NCBI RefSeq assembly: GCF_003432035.1
Contig: NZ_QOHO01000067.1
Span: 28,327-92,326, forward strand
DNA: 64,000 nt
Reading direction: 5' to 3'
DNA from: Lacrimispora amygdalina
Lineage (GTDB): Bacteria > Bacillota > Clostridia > Lachnospirales > Lachnospiraceae
A program made the translations under genes and the position numbers. The notes beneath the pieces were generated by a model. It had not been told where the DNA came from and searched no databases. It was given only the letters and a program-made list of their open reading frames with translations. Positions 6,926 through 16,743 of this stretch are shown one piece after another. Position 1 is the stretch's first letter, and the number at the start of each line of letters is the position of its first letter.

Positions 6926-9202
6926 ATGAATAAAAAGTCATTGATCGGGTTTGTCGTCGGTATTCCTCTTCTGGTTATAGTTCTTATTATCATTATTTTG
7001 ATGAATGAGCCGGAGCCGGAGGGGATTTCAAGGGGGCTGGCATGCAAGTCAGCAGCTCTCCTTCTTACAGACAGAGAAAGCTTGGAAAAAATGCAGGAGA
7101 ATCAGAAGCAGCAATATTTCTCCAAACAGGATCAGAGCGTCTGGTATGCGAAATATATGGATTATTTATATGCCAATGGTTATCTTGATACAGATCTTAT
7201 GCCAGCAAATGAGGAGACTGCTCAGGGACTTTTAACTTATCAGGAAGCAGAAAGCCTGGCAGAAGCACTGGTCCCTGGTTCAGGAAAGAGCATTCATGGA
7301 GGAAAGAAGAATAAGAATAAACACATAACCGCTGATGAATGGTGGTATCTGTTTGAAGATTTAACGAAGGCGCTTGATAAAGAAAATCAGATAAAAACAA
7401 TGGATGTTTTTCTTTATGGAACCCCTTCGAACATAAGGCCTTCTTCCTCATGGACTGCCTATACCAGCGAAGGAACATTTGGATTCGAAGGAATCAGTCT
7501 GGATTCCTACATAGACTGGGAAGTGAAGATACTGGTAAAAGGCAGTGAAATCATTTCCTTAAAAGAAATCGTAAGCGATTCTGTTACATACAAAAACGTC
7601 TGGCTGACCGCCGGCGAGAATGAGACATTTCAGGTACATTTTGGATCTGCAATCAGAACTTTTCCTCTGGATGCATCTTTGGGGCAGGCAGAGGACCTTG
7701 TTAACAATCTGGCAGATTTAAGTCTGAAAAGAGGAAATCTTCAGAAAGTTACGCTTAAGAAAAAGAGAATTTCAGGAAAGGTACTTGCTATTACAGATAC
7801 TTCCATAGAAATTGAAAATTATGGTAAACTGAAGTTTGATAAGGATTTTAAAGTTTACCGTTTATATGGACAATTTGAAGAACGGACCATTTCCGATATT
7901 TTAGTCGGTTATGATATACAGGATTTTGTCGTAGCCCATGGTAAGATCTGCGCAGCTTTACTAGTCCGTGAATTTGATGCAAAGACCATTCGGGTACTCC
8001 TTATGAACACGAACTTTCAGTCGATTTTTCATCCTTCGGTGACACTGTCTTCTAAGACAGGCTTAACACTGACCTATGACAAAGAGACGGTTCAGATACC
8101 GCCAGGGGCAGAGGTGATTATAGAACCTTCGGATGAAAGGTTAAAAAGCGGCAGAATTGTAGCAGCGCCCCTTGAAAAGGGGGGATCCATTGAGGTGAAC
8201 TCCATAAACCGATCCTACGGGACGCCTTCTTATAACGGAACGATAGAGATCAGGAAGGATTCAGACGGACTGCTTCTGATTAATGAATTGTATCTGGAGG
8301 ATTACTTAACAAAAGTTGTGCCAAGTGAGATGCCTGACAGCTATGAAAAAGAAGCATTAAAAGCCCAGGCCGTGTGTGCAAGAACCTATGCATACCGCCA
8401 GATCCAGAGCAATACCTACAGCAAATATGGTGCTCATGTGGATGACAGTACACGTTTTCAGGTATACAACAACCTCCCTGCGGCTGTAAAGACAGAGGAT
8501 GCGGTCCGGGAAACGTATGGCAAGCTGCTCTTTTACGGGGATACGCCTATCGAAGCGTTTTATTTTTCTACTTCCTGCGGACACACTACCGATGGCAGCG
8601 TATGGGGAGGAGACCCATCCCAGTACCCTTATTTAGATGGAGGACTGCTTCAGGATGGAGGAGCAGTGTTAAATCTGTCCACCAATTCTGATTTTGAAGA
8701 ATTTATAAAGAATAAAGATTATCCGGCTTATGATTCTTCTTTCCCCATGTACCGGTGGGAGACCACGGTTACGAACAGGCAGCTGGAGGAAGAAATTACA
8801 GAAGTAGGCTCCATTTTAAATATTACAGTGGTTGAACGGGGCGTGGGCGGTATTGTAAAAAAGCTAAGAGTCGAAGGTTCAGAAGGCGTCATGACCATAA
8901 GCGGTGAGGGGCAGGTCAGAGCAAAACTTGGCAATAAATATATGACCATTACCAAAAAAGACGGAACCCAGATGAAAAATTTCGATTCTCTTCCCAGTGC
9001 CTATATTGCCATAGAAAATCAGGGAGTTGATGATAAGAACATCACTACGTTCCATATTTATGGCGGCGGCTTCGGCCATGGAGTGGGAATGAGCCAGAAC
9101 GCAGCTCAGGAGATGGCGAAGGAAGGAAAATCCTATGAGGATATCCTTCAGTTCTTTTACCATGAGGTCCGGGTATGCGAGGCAGACAGTGTAAAGGAAT
9201 GA
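6926..9202 (+). CDS. SpoIID/LytB domain-containing membrane-anchored protein
   Basis: This 758-residue protein has a single N-terminal membrane anchor (about residues 5-27), a long extracytoplasmic region of roughly 400 residues and a C-terminal SpoIID/LytB domain. The domain is marked by 'VVPSEMP' with the presumed catalytic Glu at 468, by 'ALKAQAVCARTYA', and by the zinc-binding-like 'STSCGHT' with Cys551 and His553. SpoIID is a lytic transglycosylase needed for engulfment and peptidoglycan remodelling during sporulation. This protein is much longer than classical SpoIID (about 340 residues), so it is a paralogue with an added N-terminal region. It lies between an AI-2E exporter gene and a CspB-like protease gene; a role in spore or cell-wall processing is inferred. 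Confidence 0.85.
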   Translation: MNKKSLIGFVVGIPLLVIVLIIIILMNEPEPEGISRGLACKSAALLLTDRESLEKMQENQKQQYFSKQDQSVWYAKYMDYLYANGYLDTDLMPANEETAQGLLTYQEAESLAEALVPGSGKSIHGGKKNKNKHITADEWWYLFEDLTKALDKENQIKTMDVFLYGTPSNIRPSSSWTAYTSEGTFGFEGISLDSYIDWEVKILVKGSEIISLKEIVSDSVTYKNVWLTAGENETFQVHFGSAIRTFPLDASLGQAEDLVNNLADLSLKRGNLQKVTLKKKRISGKVLAITDTSIEIENYGKLKFDKDFKVYRLYGQFEERTISDILVGYDIQDFVVAHGKICAALLVREFDAKTIRVLLMNTNFQSIFHPSVTLSSKTGLTLTYDKETVQIPPGAEVIIEPSDERLKSGRIVAAPLEKGGSIEVNSINRSYGTPSYNGTIEIRKDSDGLLLINELYLEDYLTKVVPSEMPDSYEKEALKAQAVCARTYAYRQIQSNTYSKYGAHVDDSTRFQVYNNLPAAVKTEDAVRETYGKLLFYGDTPIEAFYFSTSCGHTTDGSVWGGDPSQYPYLDGGLLQDGGAVLNLSTNSDFEEFIKNKDYPAYDSSFPMYRWETTVTNRQLEEEITEVGSILNITVVERGVGGIVKKLRVEGSEGVMTISGEGQVRAKLGNKYMTITKKDGTQMKNFDSLPSAYIAIENQGVDDKNITTFHIYGGGFGHGVGMSQNAAQEMAKEGKSYEDILQFFYHEVRVCEADSVKE

Positions 9203-9248
9203 GAGTGACTCTTTCTGCGTAGAATGTAAAAAAACCATAGGATGTCAT

Positions 9249-10952
9249 ATGCAGGATCAGAAATTGGAGAACCTGCTGAATCTCGCTCTCAGTGCCAGTC
9301 CGGAGGAACGGGAAAAGTCAGGTAGTTTAAATGTAGGATATAATCCCGGGGAACAGACCTGGGATGTAATTGTAAAGCATTCCGGGGATATCAGCGGCCT
9401 TACCCAGGTGGGAATCCGGGTGGAGCAGATGGTAAATGAGTATGCCATCTTAAATGTACCGGAGTCCTTTATCGATCAGTTAAGTGATCTGCCGCAGATA
9501 GAATATGTGGAGAAACCAAAGAGGCTGTTTTTTGCCGTGAATCAGGCAAAAGCGGCCTCTTGTGTCAATCTGGTCCAACAGGGGACCAATAATCTGACCG
9601 GAAACGGCGTGCTTGTAGCTGTCATTGATTCAGGGATTGATTATTATCATGATGATTTCCGCAATGCAGACGGAACAACCCGGATTTTAAAGTTATGGGA
9701 TCAGACGCTTAACCGGGTATTTACGAAAGAGGAAATAGATGCAGCGCTGGCAACAGGAAGCAGAGAAGAGGCGAATAAGCTGGTTCCGTCTGTTGATATC
9801 AGCGGTCATGGAACGGCAGTCGCCTCCATTGCGGCAGGAAACGGCAGGGAAAACAGGGGGCAGTTCAGAGGCGTTGCTTATGAAAGTCCTCTTTTAGTGG
9901 TGAAACTGGGAGTACCCCAGGAAGGCGGGTTTCCAAGAACAACAGAACTTATGCGTGCAGTTAATTTTGCAGTAAAGGAAGCTGTTGATTTGCAGATGCC
10001 AATTGCCATTAATTTAAGCTTTGGCAATACCTATGGATCCCATGACGGGACCAGTCTGCTGGAAACATTTCTCGATGATATCTCCAATTATGGTAAGACC
10101 GTAATTGTGGTTGGTACGGGCAATGAGGGGGTTGGCGGGGGACATATATCCGGTACCTTAACCATGGCAAGTCCCCAGGAGATCGAGCTCAGTGTGGGAG
10201 GCTTTCAGCAGAGCTTCAGCGTTCAACTCTGGAAGTCCTATGCAGATCTGTTTGATATCAGCATTATCACCCCGTCCGGGGAAGTAATTGGTCCCATCAG
10301 CAGCAGACTGGGACCCCAGACCATCAGTTACGGAAACACCCGGATTCTTTTGTATTATGGGAAACCGGGACCATACAGCGTGGCTCAGGAGATTTATTTG
10401 GATTTTCTTCCTGTGGAAGACTATATTGACAGCGGAATCTGGAAATTCCGGCTGACACCGAGAGAGATTGTAGAGGGAAATTATGATTTGTGGCTTCCTT
10501 CTTCCGGGGTGCTAAATCAGTCCACCCGCTTTTTAAGGGCAACGCCTGAAACAACACTGACGATTCCTTCTACAGCATCAAAGGTCATTTCCGTCGGGGC
10601 TTATGATGATACGTATCAGTCTTATGCAGATTTTTCAGGAAGAGGCTATACAAGAAGAACAAATCTGGTTAAGCCGGATCTGGCAGCACCAGGAGTGGGA
10701 ATTATTGCAGCCCGGGCCGGAGGAGGGTATGATCCTGTTACAGGAACTTCCTTTGCCACGCCTTTTGTCACAGGAAGTGCAGCCCTTTTGATGCAGTGGG
10801 GGATCGTGGATGGCAGAGATCCGTTCCTTTTTGGGGAAAAAATAAAAGCTTATTTAATCCGCGGCGCAAGAAAGCTTCCCGGGATCACCCGGTATCCAAA
10901 CCCGGAACTGGGATATGGTGTTTTATGCGTCAGCGACAGCCTTCCTGTTTAA
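9249..10952 (+). CDS. S8 subtilisin-like serine protease, CspB-type
   Basis: This 567-residue protein has a complete S8 catalytic triad: Asp127 in 'VAVIDSGIDY', His187 in 'DISGHGTAVA' and Ser501 in 'GTSFATPFVTG'. A prodomain of about 100 residues precedes the catalytic domain. A large insertion between about residues 300 and 450 is typical of clostridial CspB-like proteases, which process the spore cortex hydrolase SleC in germinating spores. No signal peptide is seen, as in Csp proteins. The adjacent SpoIID-like gene fits a sporulation or germination role, but Lachnospiraceae carry several paralogues of this family, so that function is not certain. Confidence 0.82.
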   Translation: MQDQKLENLLNLALSASPEEREKSGSLNVGYNPGEQTWDVIVKHSGDISGLTQVGIRVEQMVNEYAILNVPESFIDQLSDLPQIEYVEKPKRLFFAVNQAKAASCVNLVQQGTNNLTGNGVLVAVIDSGIDYYHDDFRNADGTTRILKLWDQTLNRVFTKEEIDAALATGSREEANKLVPSVDISGHGTAVASIAAGNGRENRGQFRGVAYESPLLVVKLGVPQEGGFPRTTELMRAVNFAVKEAVDLQMPIAINLSFGNTYGSHDGTSLLETFLDDISNYGKTVIVVGTGNEGVGGGHISGTLTMASPQEIELSVGGFQQSFSVQLWKSYADLFDISIITPSGEVIGPISSRLGPQTISYGNTRILLYYGKPGPYSVAQEIYLDFLPVEDYIDSGIWKFRLTPREIVEGNYDLWLPSSGVLNQSTRFLRATPETTLTIPSTASKVISVGAYDDTYQSYADFSGRGYTRRTNLVKPDLAAPGVGIIAARAGGGYDPVTGTSFATPFVTGSAALLMQWGIVDGRDPFLFGEKIKAYLIRGARKLPGITRYPNPELGYGVLCVSDSLPV

Positions 10953-10968
10953 AACGAAAGAAAATCCA

Positions 10969-10997
10969 TTGGACAACAGGCAGAAATGTTCTATAAT
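10969..10997 (+). promoter_or_regulatory. Promoter of the AraC-type regulator
   Basis: TTGGAC (10969-10974) and TATAAT (10992-10997) have 17-bp spacing, about 20 bp before the ribosome site of the next gene. Confidence 0.65.
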
Positions 10998-11024
10998 GGA
11001 TACAGTACATTTTGGAGGTGTGAA

Positions 11025-11855
11025 ATGGAAATCAGACATGAACTGGTCATACCCAATAATGATCTTCCCTTCCGGCTGTTTATTTTTGAAGGCAGGGAAG
11101 GGAATTATAAAGTGACGAAGCACTGGCACCATTCTGTGGAAATTTTTCTGGTTCTGGAGGGGGAAATTGATTTTTTTATTAATAACACACATTTAAAACT
11201 GACCAGAGATGAATTTGTACTGGTTAATTCCAATGAAGTACATTCCATCGAATGCCCCAATCCGAATATTACCATTGTTCTGCAGATACCCGGAGAAACA
11301 TTTGAAGATTACATGGGAGAAGATTCGTATGTAAACTTTGAAAGAAAAGGAGAAGAGGCAAATCGTAAGCTGAAAGATCTTGTGACTTCTCTTTTTTTCG
11401 TTTATGAAAAGCAGGAATATGGTTATGGCTTTCAGGTGAAAAGCCAGTTCTACCAGCTTTTATATCTGCTGATTACGGAGTTTAAAACAGAGAATATGGA
11501 TAAAGAGGTGATCCGTCAGAAAAAGCAGCTTGATAAACTCTCAGATGTAACCCAGTATATGAGAGAGAATTACGACCAGGACCTAAAACTGGATGCGGTG
11601 GCATTGCGTTTTGGGTTCAGTCCTACCTATTTATCCAGGATCTTTTTGAAGTATGCGCAGGTCAATTACCGTACATTTCTAATTGACCTGCGTGTCAAGT
11701 ATGCGGTACGTGAACTGATGGGAACGGATCATGAAATTGGTGAAATTGCCATGAAGCATGGGTTTCCTGACAGCAGGGCATTCGCCAAAGCGTTTAAAAA
11801 GAGGTATGGATGCCTTCCCAGTGAATACAGGAAACGTATCAGCAGCACAAGGTAA
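11025..11855 (+). CDS. AraC family transcriptional regulator
   Basis: This 276-residue regulator has an N-terminal cupin sugar-sensing domain ('KHWHHSVEIFLVLEGEIDF', with metal-like His residues). Its C-terminal double helix-turn-helix of AraC/XylS type is at about residues 170-270 ('LDAVALRFGFSPTYLSRIFLKY' helices and 'IGEIAMKHGFPDSRAFAKAF'). ATG 11025 is chosen for its GGAGGTG site at 11014-11020; an upstream ATG at 10986 sits within the promoter. The ligand and targets are unknown, and no obvious sugar catabolic genes adjoin it. Confidence 0.88.
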   Translation: MEIRHELVIPNNDLPFRLFIFEGREGNYKVTKHWHHSVEIFLVLEGEIDFFINNTHLKLTRDEFVLVNSNEVHSIECPNPNITIVLQIPGETFEDYMGEDSYVNFERKGEEANRKLKDLVTSLFFVYEKQEYGYGFQVKSQFYQLLYLLITEFKTENMDKEVIRQKKQLDKLSDVTQYMRENYDQDLKLDAVALRFGFSPTYLSRIFLKYAQVNYRTFLIDLRVKYAVRELMGTDHEIGEIAMKHGFPDSRAFAKAFKKRYGCLPSEYRKRISSTR

Positions 11856-11942
11856 GTGGTATTGCAAATAATTTAATATAGGGTGTTAAAATTACTGAAA
11901 ATATGATATAATGTACCATAACTTTGCGAAGGATGTGATCGA

Positions 11943-12953
11943 ATGAATATCAGAGAATCCACAGAACAGTGGGAGGAAGCTTATTTAAGTCCTTATGCTG
12001 CTTTTAGCAAGAACACCAAAGGCAGAGAACGGGAAGAAGAACCCTGTGATATCCGCACCGCATATCAGCGGGATCGTGACAGAATCATTCACTGTAAAGC
12101 ATTTCGAAGGCTGAAACACAAGACTCAGGTGTTTCTGGCACCAGAAGGTGATCATTACCGGACAAGACTTACACATACGCTGGAAGTTTCCCAGATCGCA
12201 AGAACCATAGCCAAATCACTTCGTATGAATGAAGATTTAACAGAAGCGATTGCTCTGGGGCATGATCTGGGGCATACGCCGTTTGGCCATTCCGGAGAAG
12301 CAGTTCTCAACGAGATCTGTTCCCAGGGATTTGCCCATTACAGGCAGAGTGTGCGGGTTGTTGAGATCCTTGAAAAAGACGGAATGGGTTTAAATCTCAC
12401 ATGGGAAGTGAGAGATGGAATTTTAAATCACCGGACCAGCGGGCATCCGGCAACTTTAGAGGGTGGAATTGTCAGGCTGTCTGATAAAATAGCCTACATC
12501 AACCACGACATCGATGACGCAATCCGTGCAAGGATGTTTGTAGAAGAGGACCTGCCTGCCTGCTATACCGATATTTTAGGACATAGTGTCAGGGAAAGGC
12601 TGAATAATCTCATTCATGATATCATTCACAACAGCTATGGGAAGAATGAGATCATCATGTCTCCTGATATGGAAGCCGCCATGCAGGGATTAAGAACCTG
12701 GATGTTTCAGCATGTTTATAAGAATGAGATTCCAAAAGCAGAAGAAGGTAAAGCACAGAAGATGATCGCCATGCTTTTTGAGTATTATATGGAGCATCCG
12801 GACAGGCTTCCGGAAGAATACAGGTTTCTGATGGAAAAAAGGGATGCAAGCAAAGAGCGGGCAGTCTGTGATTATATTGCCGGAATGAGTGACAGCTATG
12901 CCATTGACCGGTTTGAAGAACTGTTTGTTCCAAAGGCATGGAAAGCAATTTGA
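11943..12953 (+). CDS. dgt: Deoxyguanosinetriphosphate triphosphohydrolase-like protein
   Basis: This 336-residue HD-domain protein of the dGTPase family cleaves dGTP (or other dNTPs) to the nucleoside and tripolyphosphate. The metal-binding HD motif set is seen as 'RLTHTLEVSQIAR' (first His), 'ALGHDLGHTPFGHSGE' (HD pair plus His residues) and 'DKIAYINHDIDDA' (final Asp). It starts the common clostridial order dgt-dnaG-rpoD. A -10 TATAAT at 11907-11912 upstream suggests that the operon promoter lies here; its -35 is poor. Confidence 0.9.
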   Translation: MNIRESTEQWEEAYLSPYAAFSKNTKGREREEEPCDIRTAYQRDRDRIIHCKAFRRLKHKTQVFLAPEGDHYRTRLTHTLEVSQIARTIAKSLRMNEDLTEAIALGHDLGHTPFGHSGEAVLNEICSQGFAHYRQSVRVVEILEKDGMGLNLTWEVRDGILNHRTSGHPATLEGGIVRLSDKIAYINHDIDDAIRARMFVEEDLPACYTDILGHSVRERLNNLIHDIIHNSYGKNEIIMSPDMEAAMQGLRTWMFQHVYKNEIPKAEEGKAQKMIAMLFEYYMEHPDRLPEEYRFLMEKRDASKERAVCDYIAGMSDSYAIDRFEELFVPKAWKAI

Positions 12954-12997
12954 CAAATAAGCATTTTTATCATTAGTGAAAGGAGGAAGAAGGCTTT

Positions 12998-14770
12998 ATG
13001 CGATATTCGGAGGATATAATTGAAGAAGTCCGGATGAGGAATGACATTGTGGATATCGTATCAGGATACGTGAAACTGCAGAAAAAGGGCAGTAATTATT
13101 TTGGTTTATGCCCGTTTCATAACGAAAAGTCTCCCTCCTTTTCCGTTTCACCGGCCAAACAGATGTATTACTGCTTCGGGTGCGGTGCAGGCGGCAATGT
13201 TATTACTTTTATTATGGAATATGAGAATTATTCCTTTTCAGAAGCCTTTAAGATGCTTGCAGACCGGGCGGGAGTAAAACTGCCGGTTGAAGAATACAGC
13301 AAAGAGGCCAGGGAGCAGGAGGATTTAAAGGCCGCTCTTCTGGAGATGAACAAGCTGGCTGCCGGCTATTTTTATTACCAGCTGAAGAATCCACAGGGAG
13401 AAGCCGGTTACCGGTATTTAAGGGACAGACAGCTGAGTGATGAGACCATAGTCCGCTTCGGGCTTGGATATTCCAATAAGACCAGTGACGATCTATACCG
13501 CTATTTAAGAGGCAAAGGGTATGACGATAATATTTTAAAGCAGTCAGGACTTGTGACAATAGAAGAAAAGGGAAGCCATGATAAGTTCTGGAACCGGGTG
13601 ATGTTTCCCATTATGGATGTGAATAACCGGGTCATCGGTTTTGGCGGGAGAGTCATGGGAGCCGGGGAACCGAAATATTTAAATTCTCCGGAGACAAAGC
13701 TGTTTGATAAAAGCAGAAACTTATACGGACTGAACTATGCCAGACTGTCACGGGAAAAATACATATTGATCTGTGAAGGGTATATGGATGTGATCGCCAT
13801 GCACCAGGCCGGTTTTACCAATGCGGTAGCTTCATTAGGAACGGCATTTACCACCCAGCATGCCCAGCTTTTAAAACGGTATACGGATAAAGTGATCCTT
13901 ACCTATGACAGTGACGGAGCCGGACAGAAAGCGGCACTGAGGGCGATTCCTATTTTACGGGAAGTGGGGATATCCATTCGCGTTCTGAATATGGAGCCCT
14001 ATAAGGATCCGGATGAATTTATAAAGAATCTTGGAGCCGATGAATTTAAGAAGAGAATTGAGGAGGCGCGCAACAGTTTTCTCTTTGAAATTGAAGTCTT
14101 GAAAAAGAATTATAAGATGGATGATCCGGAACAGAAAACAGAGTTTTACAATCAGACGGCAAGGAAGCTTTTGGAATTTCCGGAAGCGCTTGAGAGGGAA
14201 AACTATTTAGAGGCTGTATCCAGAGAATTTTTCATTAATTACCAGGATTTAAAGCGCCTGGTGAACCGGCTGGGTGCTGCACTGGGACCGGTCCGGTCTT
14301 CTGTAAGGGGAGAGGAAGAGGAAACCGGAAAGAATCAGCGCAAAAAAGAAAAAGAAGATGGTGTTATGCAGTCGCAAAGGCTTTTGTTAACCTGGCTGAT
14401 TGAGAATCCTGTACTATTTGATAAGATTAAAGGAGTGATTACTCCTGATGATTTTATAGAAGAACTGTATCATAAGGTGGCACAGATGGTTTTTGACGGA
14501 CACGCTGCCGGAACACTGAATCCGGCCGAGATTTTAAATCATTTCATAGATGATGAGGATCAATACCGGACTGTCGCAGGTCTTTTCCATGCGAGCTTAA
14601 AAGAGTCTCTTGATAATGAAGAACAGAAAAAAGCGTTTTCGGAAACAATAATGAAAGTGAAAAAAAACAGTCTGGATCATGCCAGCCGTCATGCAGCAGG
14701 GATAGAAGAACTGCAAAGAATTATAAAGGAACAGGCTGCGCTGAGGGATTTGAATATTTCACTGGATTAG
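12998..14770 (+). CDS. dnaG: DNA primase
   Basis: This 590-residue primase synthesises RNA primers for replication. The N-terminal CHC2 zinc finger is complete (Cys38, His41, Cys59, Cys62). The TOPRIM catalytic domain follows, with 'ICEGYMDVIA' carrying the catalytic Glu and 'LTYDSDGAGQKAA' carrying the DxD metal site. A C-terminal helicase-binding region completes it. GAAAGGAGGAAG lies before the start. Located between dgt and rpoD, it forms the macromolecular synthesis operon. Confidence 0.96.
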   Translation: MRYSEDIIEEVRMRNDIVDIVSGYVKLQKKGSNYFGLCPFHNEKSPSFSVSPAKQMYYCFGCGAGGNVITFIMEYENYSFSEAFKMLADRAGVKLPVEEYSKEAREQEDLKAALLEMNKLAAGYFYYQLKNPQGEAGYRYLRDRQLSDETIVRFGLGYSNKTSDDLYRYLRGKGYDDNILKQSGLVTIEEKGSHDKFWNRVMFPIMDVNNRVIGFGGRVMGAGEPKYLNSPETKLFDKSRNLYGLNYARLSREKYILICEGYMDVIAMHQAGFTNAVASLGTAFTTQHAQLLKRYTDKVILTYDSDGAGQKAALRAIPILREVGISIRVLNMEPYKDPDEFIKNLGADEFKKRIEEARNSFLFEIEVLKKNYKMDDPEQKTEFYNQTARKLLEFPEALERENYLEAVSREFFINYQDLKRLVNRLGAALGPVRSSVRGEEEETGKNQRKKEKEDGVMQSQRLLLTWLIENPVLFDKIKGVITPDDFIEELYHKVAQMVFDGHAAGTLNPAEILNHFIDDEDQYRTVAGLFHASLKESLDNEEQKKAFSETIMKVKKNSLDHASRHAAGIEELQRIIKEQAALRDLNISLD

Positions 14771-14809
14771 GGTGTACACTATAGGCAGGCTGTGGAAGGA
14801 TGGAAAAAC

Positions 14810-16012
14810 ATGGACGAGAATGTTAAGAAGACAGCAGATAAGATGGTGGGTTCAGGAAAGACAGAAGAGGAACAGGTTGGCAGCAGGCAGGAAGAGTCAA
14901 CAGTGGCATTTGAGGAGAAGTTAAATCAGCTCCTCCTATTAGCGAGAAAGAAGAGAAATGTCCTGGAAAATCAGGAAATACTTGATTTCTTTATAGGAGA
15001 AAATTTAGATTCAGACCGTTTGGATCAGATCTATGATTTTCTGGAGAGCAGTAAGGTGGACGTGCTTTCCATCAGCGGGGAAGAACTGGATTTAGACGAG
15101 GATCTTTTTCTGGAAGAAGACATTGAGGAAGAGGAAGAAATCGATATGGAAAGCATCGATTTGTCTGTTCCTGAAGGTGTCAGTGTAGAAGACCCTGTCC
15201 GTATGTATTTAAAGGAAATCGGTAAAGTCCCTCTTCTTTCAAGCGAAGATGAGATTGAACTGGCTAAAAAGATCGAGCTGGGGGATGAAGAATCCAAGCA
15301 GAGATTAACAGAAGCCAATCTCCGCCTTGTAGTAAGCATTGCCAAGCGGTATGTCGGCCGTGGAATGCAGTTTCTGGATCTGATACAGGAAGGAAACTTG
15401 GGGTTAATCAAAGCAGTTGAAAAGTTTGATTACAGAAAAGGATATAAGTTCAGTACTTATGCGACCTGGTGGATCAGACAGGCGATTACCCGTGCCATTG
15501 CAGACCAGGCCCGTACAATCCGGATTCCTGTTCATATGGTGGAAACCATTAACCGTCTGGTACGTGTATCCAGACAGCTTTTGCAGGAACTGGGCAGGGA
15601 ACCTGTGCCGGAAGAGATTGCAGCAAGGGCAGATATGCAGGTAGAGCGGGTGCGGGAGATTATGAAAGTTTCCCAGGAGCCGGTTTCATTGGAAACGCCT
15701 ATCGGTGAGGAAGAGGACAGCCATTTAGGTGATTTTATTCAGGATGATCAGGTGGCGGTCCCTGCGGACGCGGCTACGTTTACCATGCTTCATGAACAGC
15801 TTATGGAAGTACTTGATACCTTAACGGAGCGGGAACAGAAGGTGTTAAAGCTGCGGTTTGGTTTAAATGACGGACGCCCCAGGACTCTGGAAGAGGTGGG
15901 GAAAGAGTTTAATGTTACAAGAGAACGGATCAGACAAATTGAAGCGAAGGCTTTGCGAAAACTGCGCCATCCCAGCAGAAGCAAAAAGCTGAAAGATTAT
16001 CTGGACGATTAA
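14810..16012 (+). CDS. rpoD: Housekeeping RNA polymerase sigma factor (sigma-70/sigma-A)
   Basis: This 400-residue primary sigma factor has all the expected regions. An acidic region 1.1-like N-terminus comes first. Region 1.2 is '[17 protein letters not shown]', region 2 contains '[16 protein letters not shown]', and region 3 contains '[14 protein letters not shown]'. Region 4.2 has the helix-turn-helix '[20 protein letters not shown]'. It directs transcription from TTGACA/TATAAT promoters such as those found through this window. ATG 14810 is preferred over the upstream GTG 14792 because GGAAGGA (14794-14800) is correctly placed. Confidence 0.97.
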   Translation: MDENVKKTADKMVGSGKTEEEQVGSRQEESTVAFEEKLNQLLLLARKKRNVLENQEILDFFIGENLDSDRLDQIYDFLESSKVDVLSISGEELDLDEDLFLEEDIEEEEEIDMESIDLSVPEGVSVEDPVRMYLKEIGKVPLLSSEDEIELAKKIELGDEESKQRLTEANLRLVVSIAKRYVGRGMQFLDLIQEGNLGLIKAVEKFDYRKGYKFSTYATWWIRQAITRAIADQARTIRIPVHMVETINRLVRVSRQLLQELGREPVPEEIAARADMQVERVREIMKVSQEPVSLETPIGEEEDSHLGDFIQDDQVAVPADAATFTMLHEQLMEVLDTLTEREQKVLKLRFGLNDGRPRTLEEVGKEFNVTRERIRQIEAKALRKLRHPSRSKKLKDYLDD

Positions 16013-16032
16013 GAAGCAAGACGGAGTTTACT

Positions 16033-16743
16033 ATGAAATTATCAAAACGTTTGGGAGTGATCGCTTCATTTGTTCCGGAAGGCAGCCATGTGGCTGATGT
16101 GGGAACGGATCATGGCTATATCCCGATTCATTTAGTACAGGAAGGCATTGCAAAATCAGCCATTGCCATGGATGTGAGAAAAGGGCCTCTTTTAAGGGCC
16201 CAGACTCACATAAAAGAGGCGGGCTTAGAAGATCTGGTTGAAGTCCGTTTAAGCGACGGACTTTTAAAGTTAGAGAAAAATCAGGCAGACTGTGTTGTCA
16301 TTGCCGGCATGGGCGGAGAACTGATTATACATATATTGGAAGAGGGACGGCATTTATGGGACAGTATCTCATACTGGGTTCTGTCACCTCATTCTGAACT
16401 TTATAAAGTACGTAAGTTTCTCATAGAGCATGAATTTTCTATCGGGAGAGAGACTATGATAAAAGAGGACGGAAAATATTATTCCGTCATGGGTGTTACC
16501 AGAGAAGCTTCTGTTTTAAGCGGTCTGAATCCGGAACTGGAGTATCGGTATGGCAGGGATTTACTGAAGTCAGGAGATCCTGTTTTAAAGGAATACTTAA
16601 AGAAAGAGCAGATAAAGCTTGGCCTGATTTTAAAAGGTTTAAAGTCAAGCGGAACAATAAACGCAGAAAGCAGAATCGGAGAACTGGAACTGGACTTAAA
16701 GTGGAATAAGGAGGCACAAGATGCAATGCAGCAAACTGATTGA
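16033..16743 (+). CDS. trmK: tRNA (adenine(22)-N1)-methyltransferase
   Basis: This 236-residue class I SAM methyltransferase of the TrmK family makes m1A22 in tRNA. The SAM-binding motif I is 'VADVGTDHGYIPI' near residues 20-32. The catalytic-type 'VIAGMGGELI' follows at about 96-105, with the C-terminal coiled-coil extension typical of TrmK after it. It sits 20 bp after rpoD and overlaps the following Nif3-like gene by 23 bp, an order widely seen in Firmicutes. Confidence 0.92.
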   Translation: MKLSKRLGVIASFVPEGSHVADVGTDHGYIPIHLVQEGIAKSAIAMDVRKGPLLRAQTHIKEAGLEDLVEVRLSDGLLKLEKNQADCVVIAGMGGELIIHILEEGRHLWDSISYWVLSPHSELYKVRKFLIEHEFSIGRETMIKEDGKYYSVMGVTREASVLSGLNPELEYRYGRDLLKSGDPVLKEYLKKEQIKLGLILKGLKSSGTINAESRIGELELDLKWNKEAQDAMQQTD

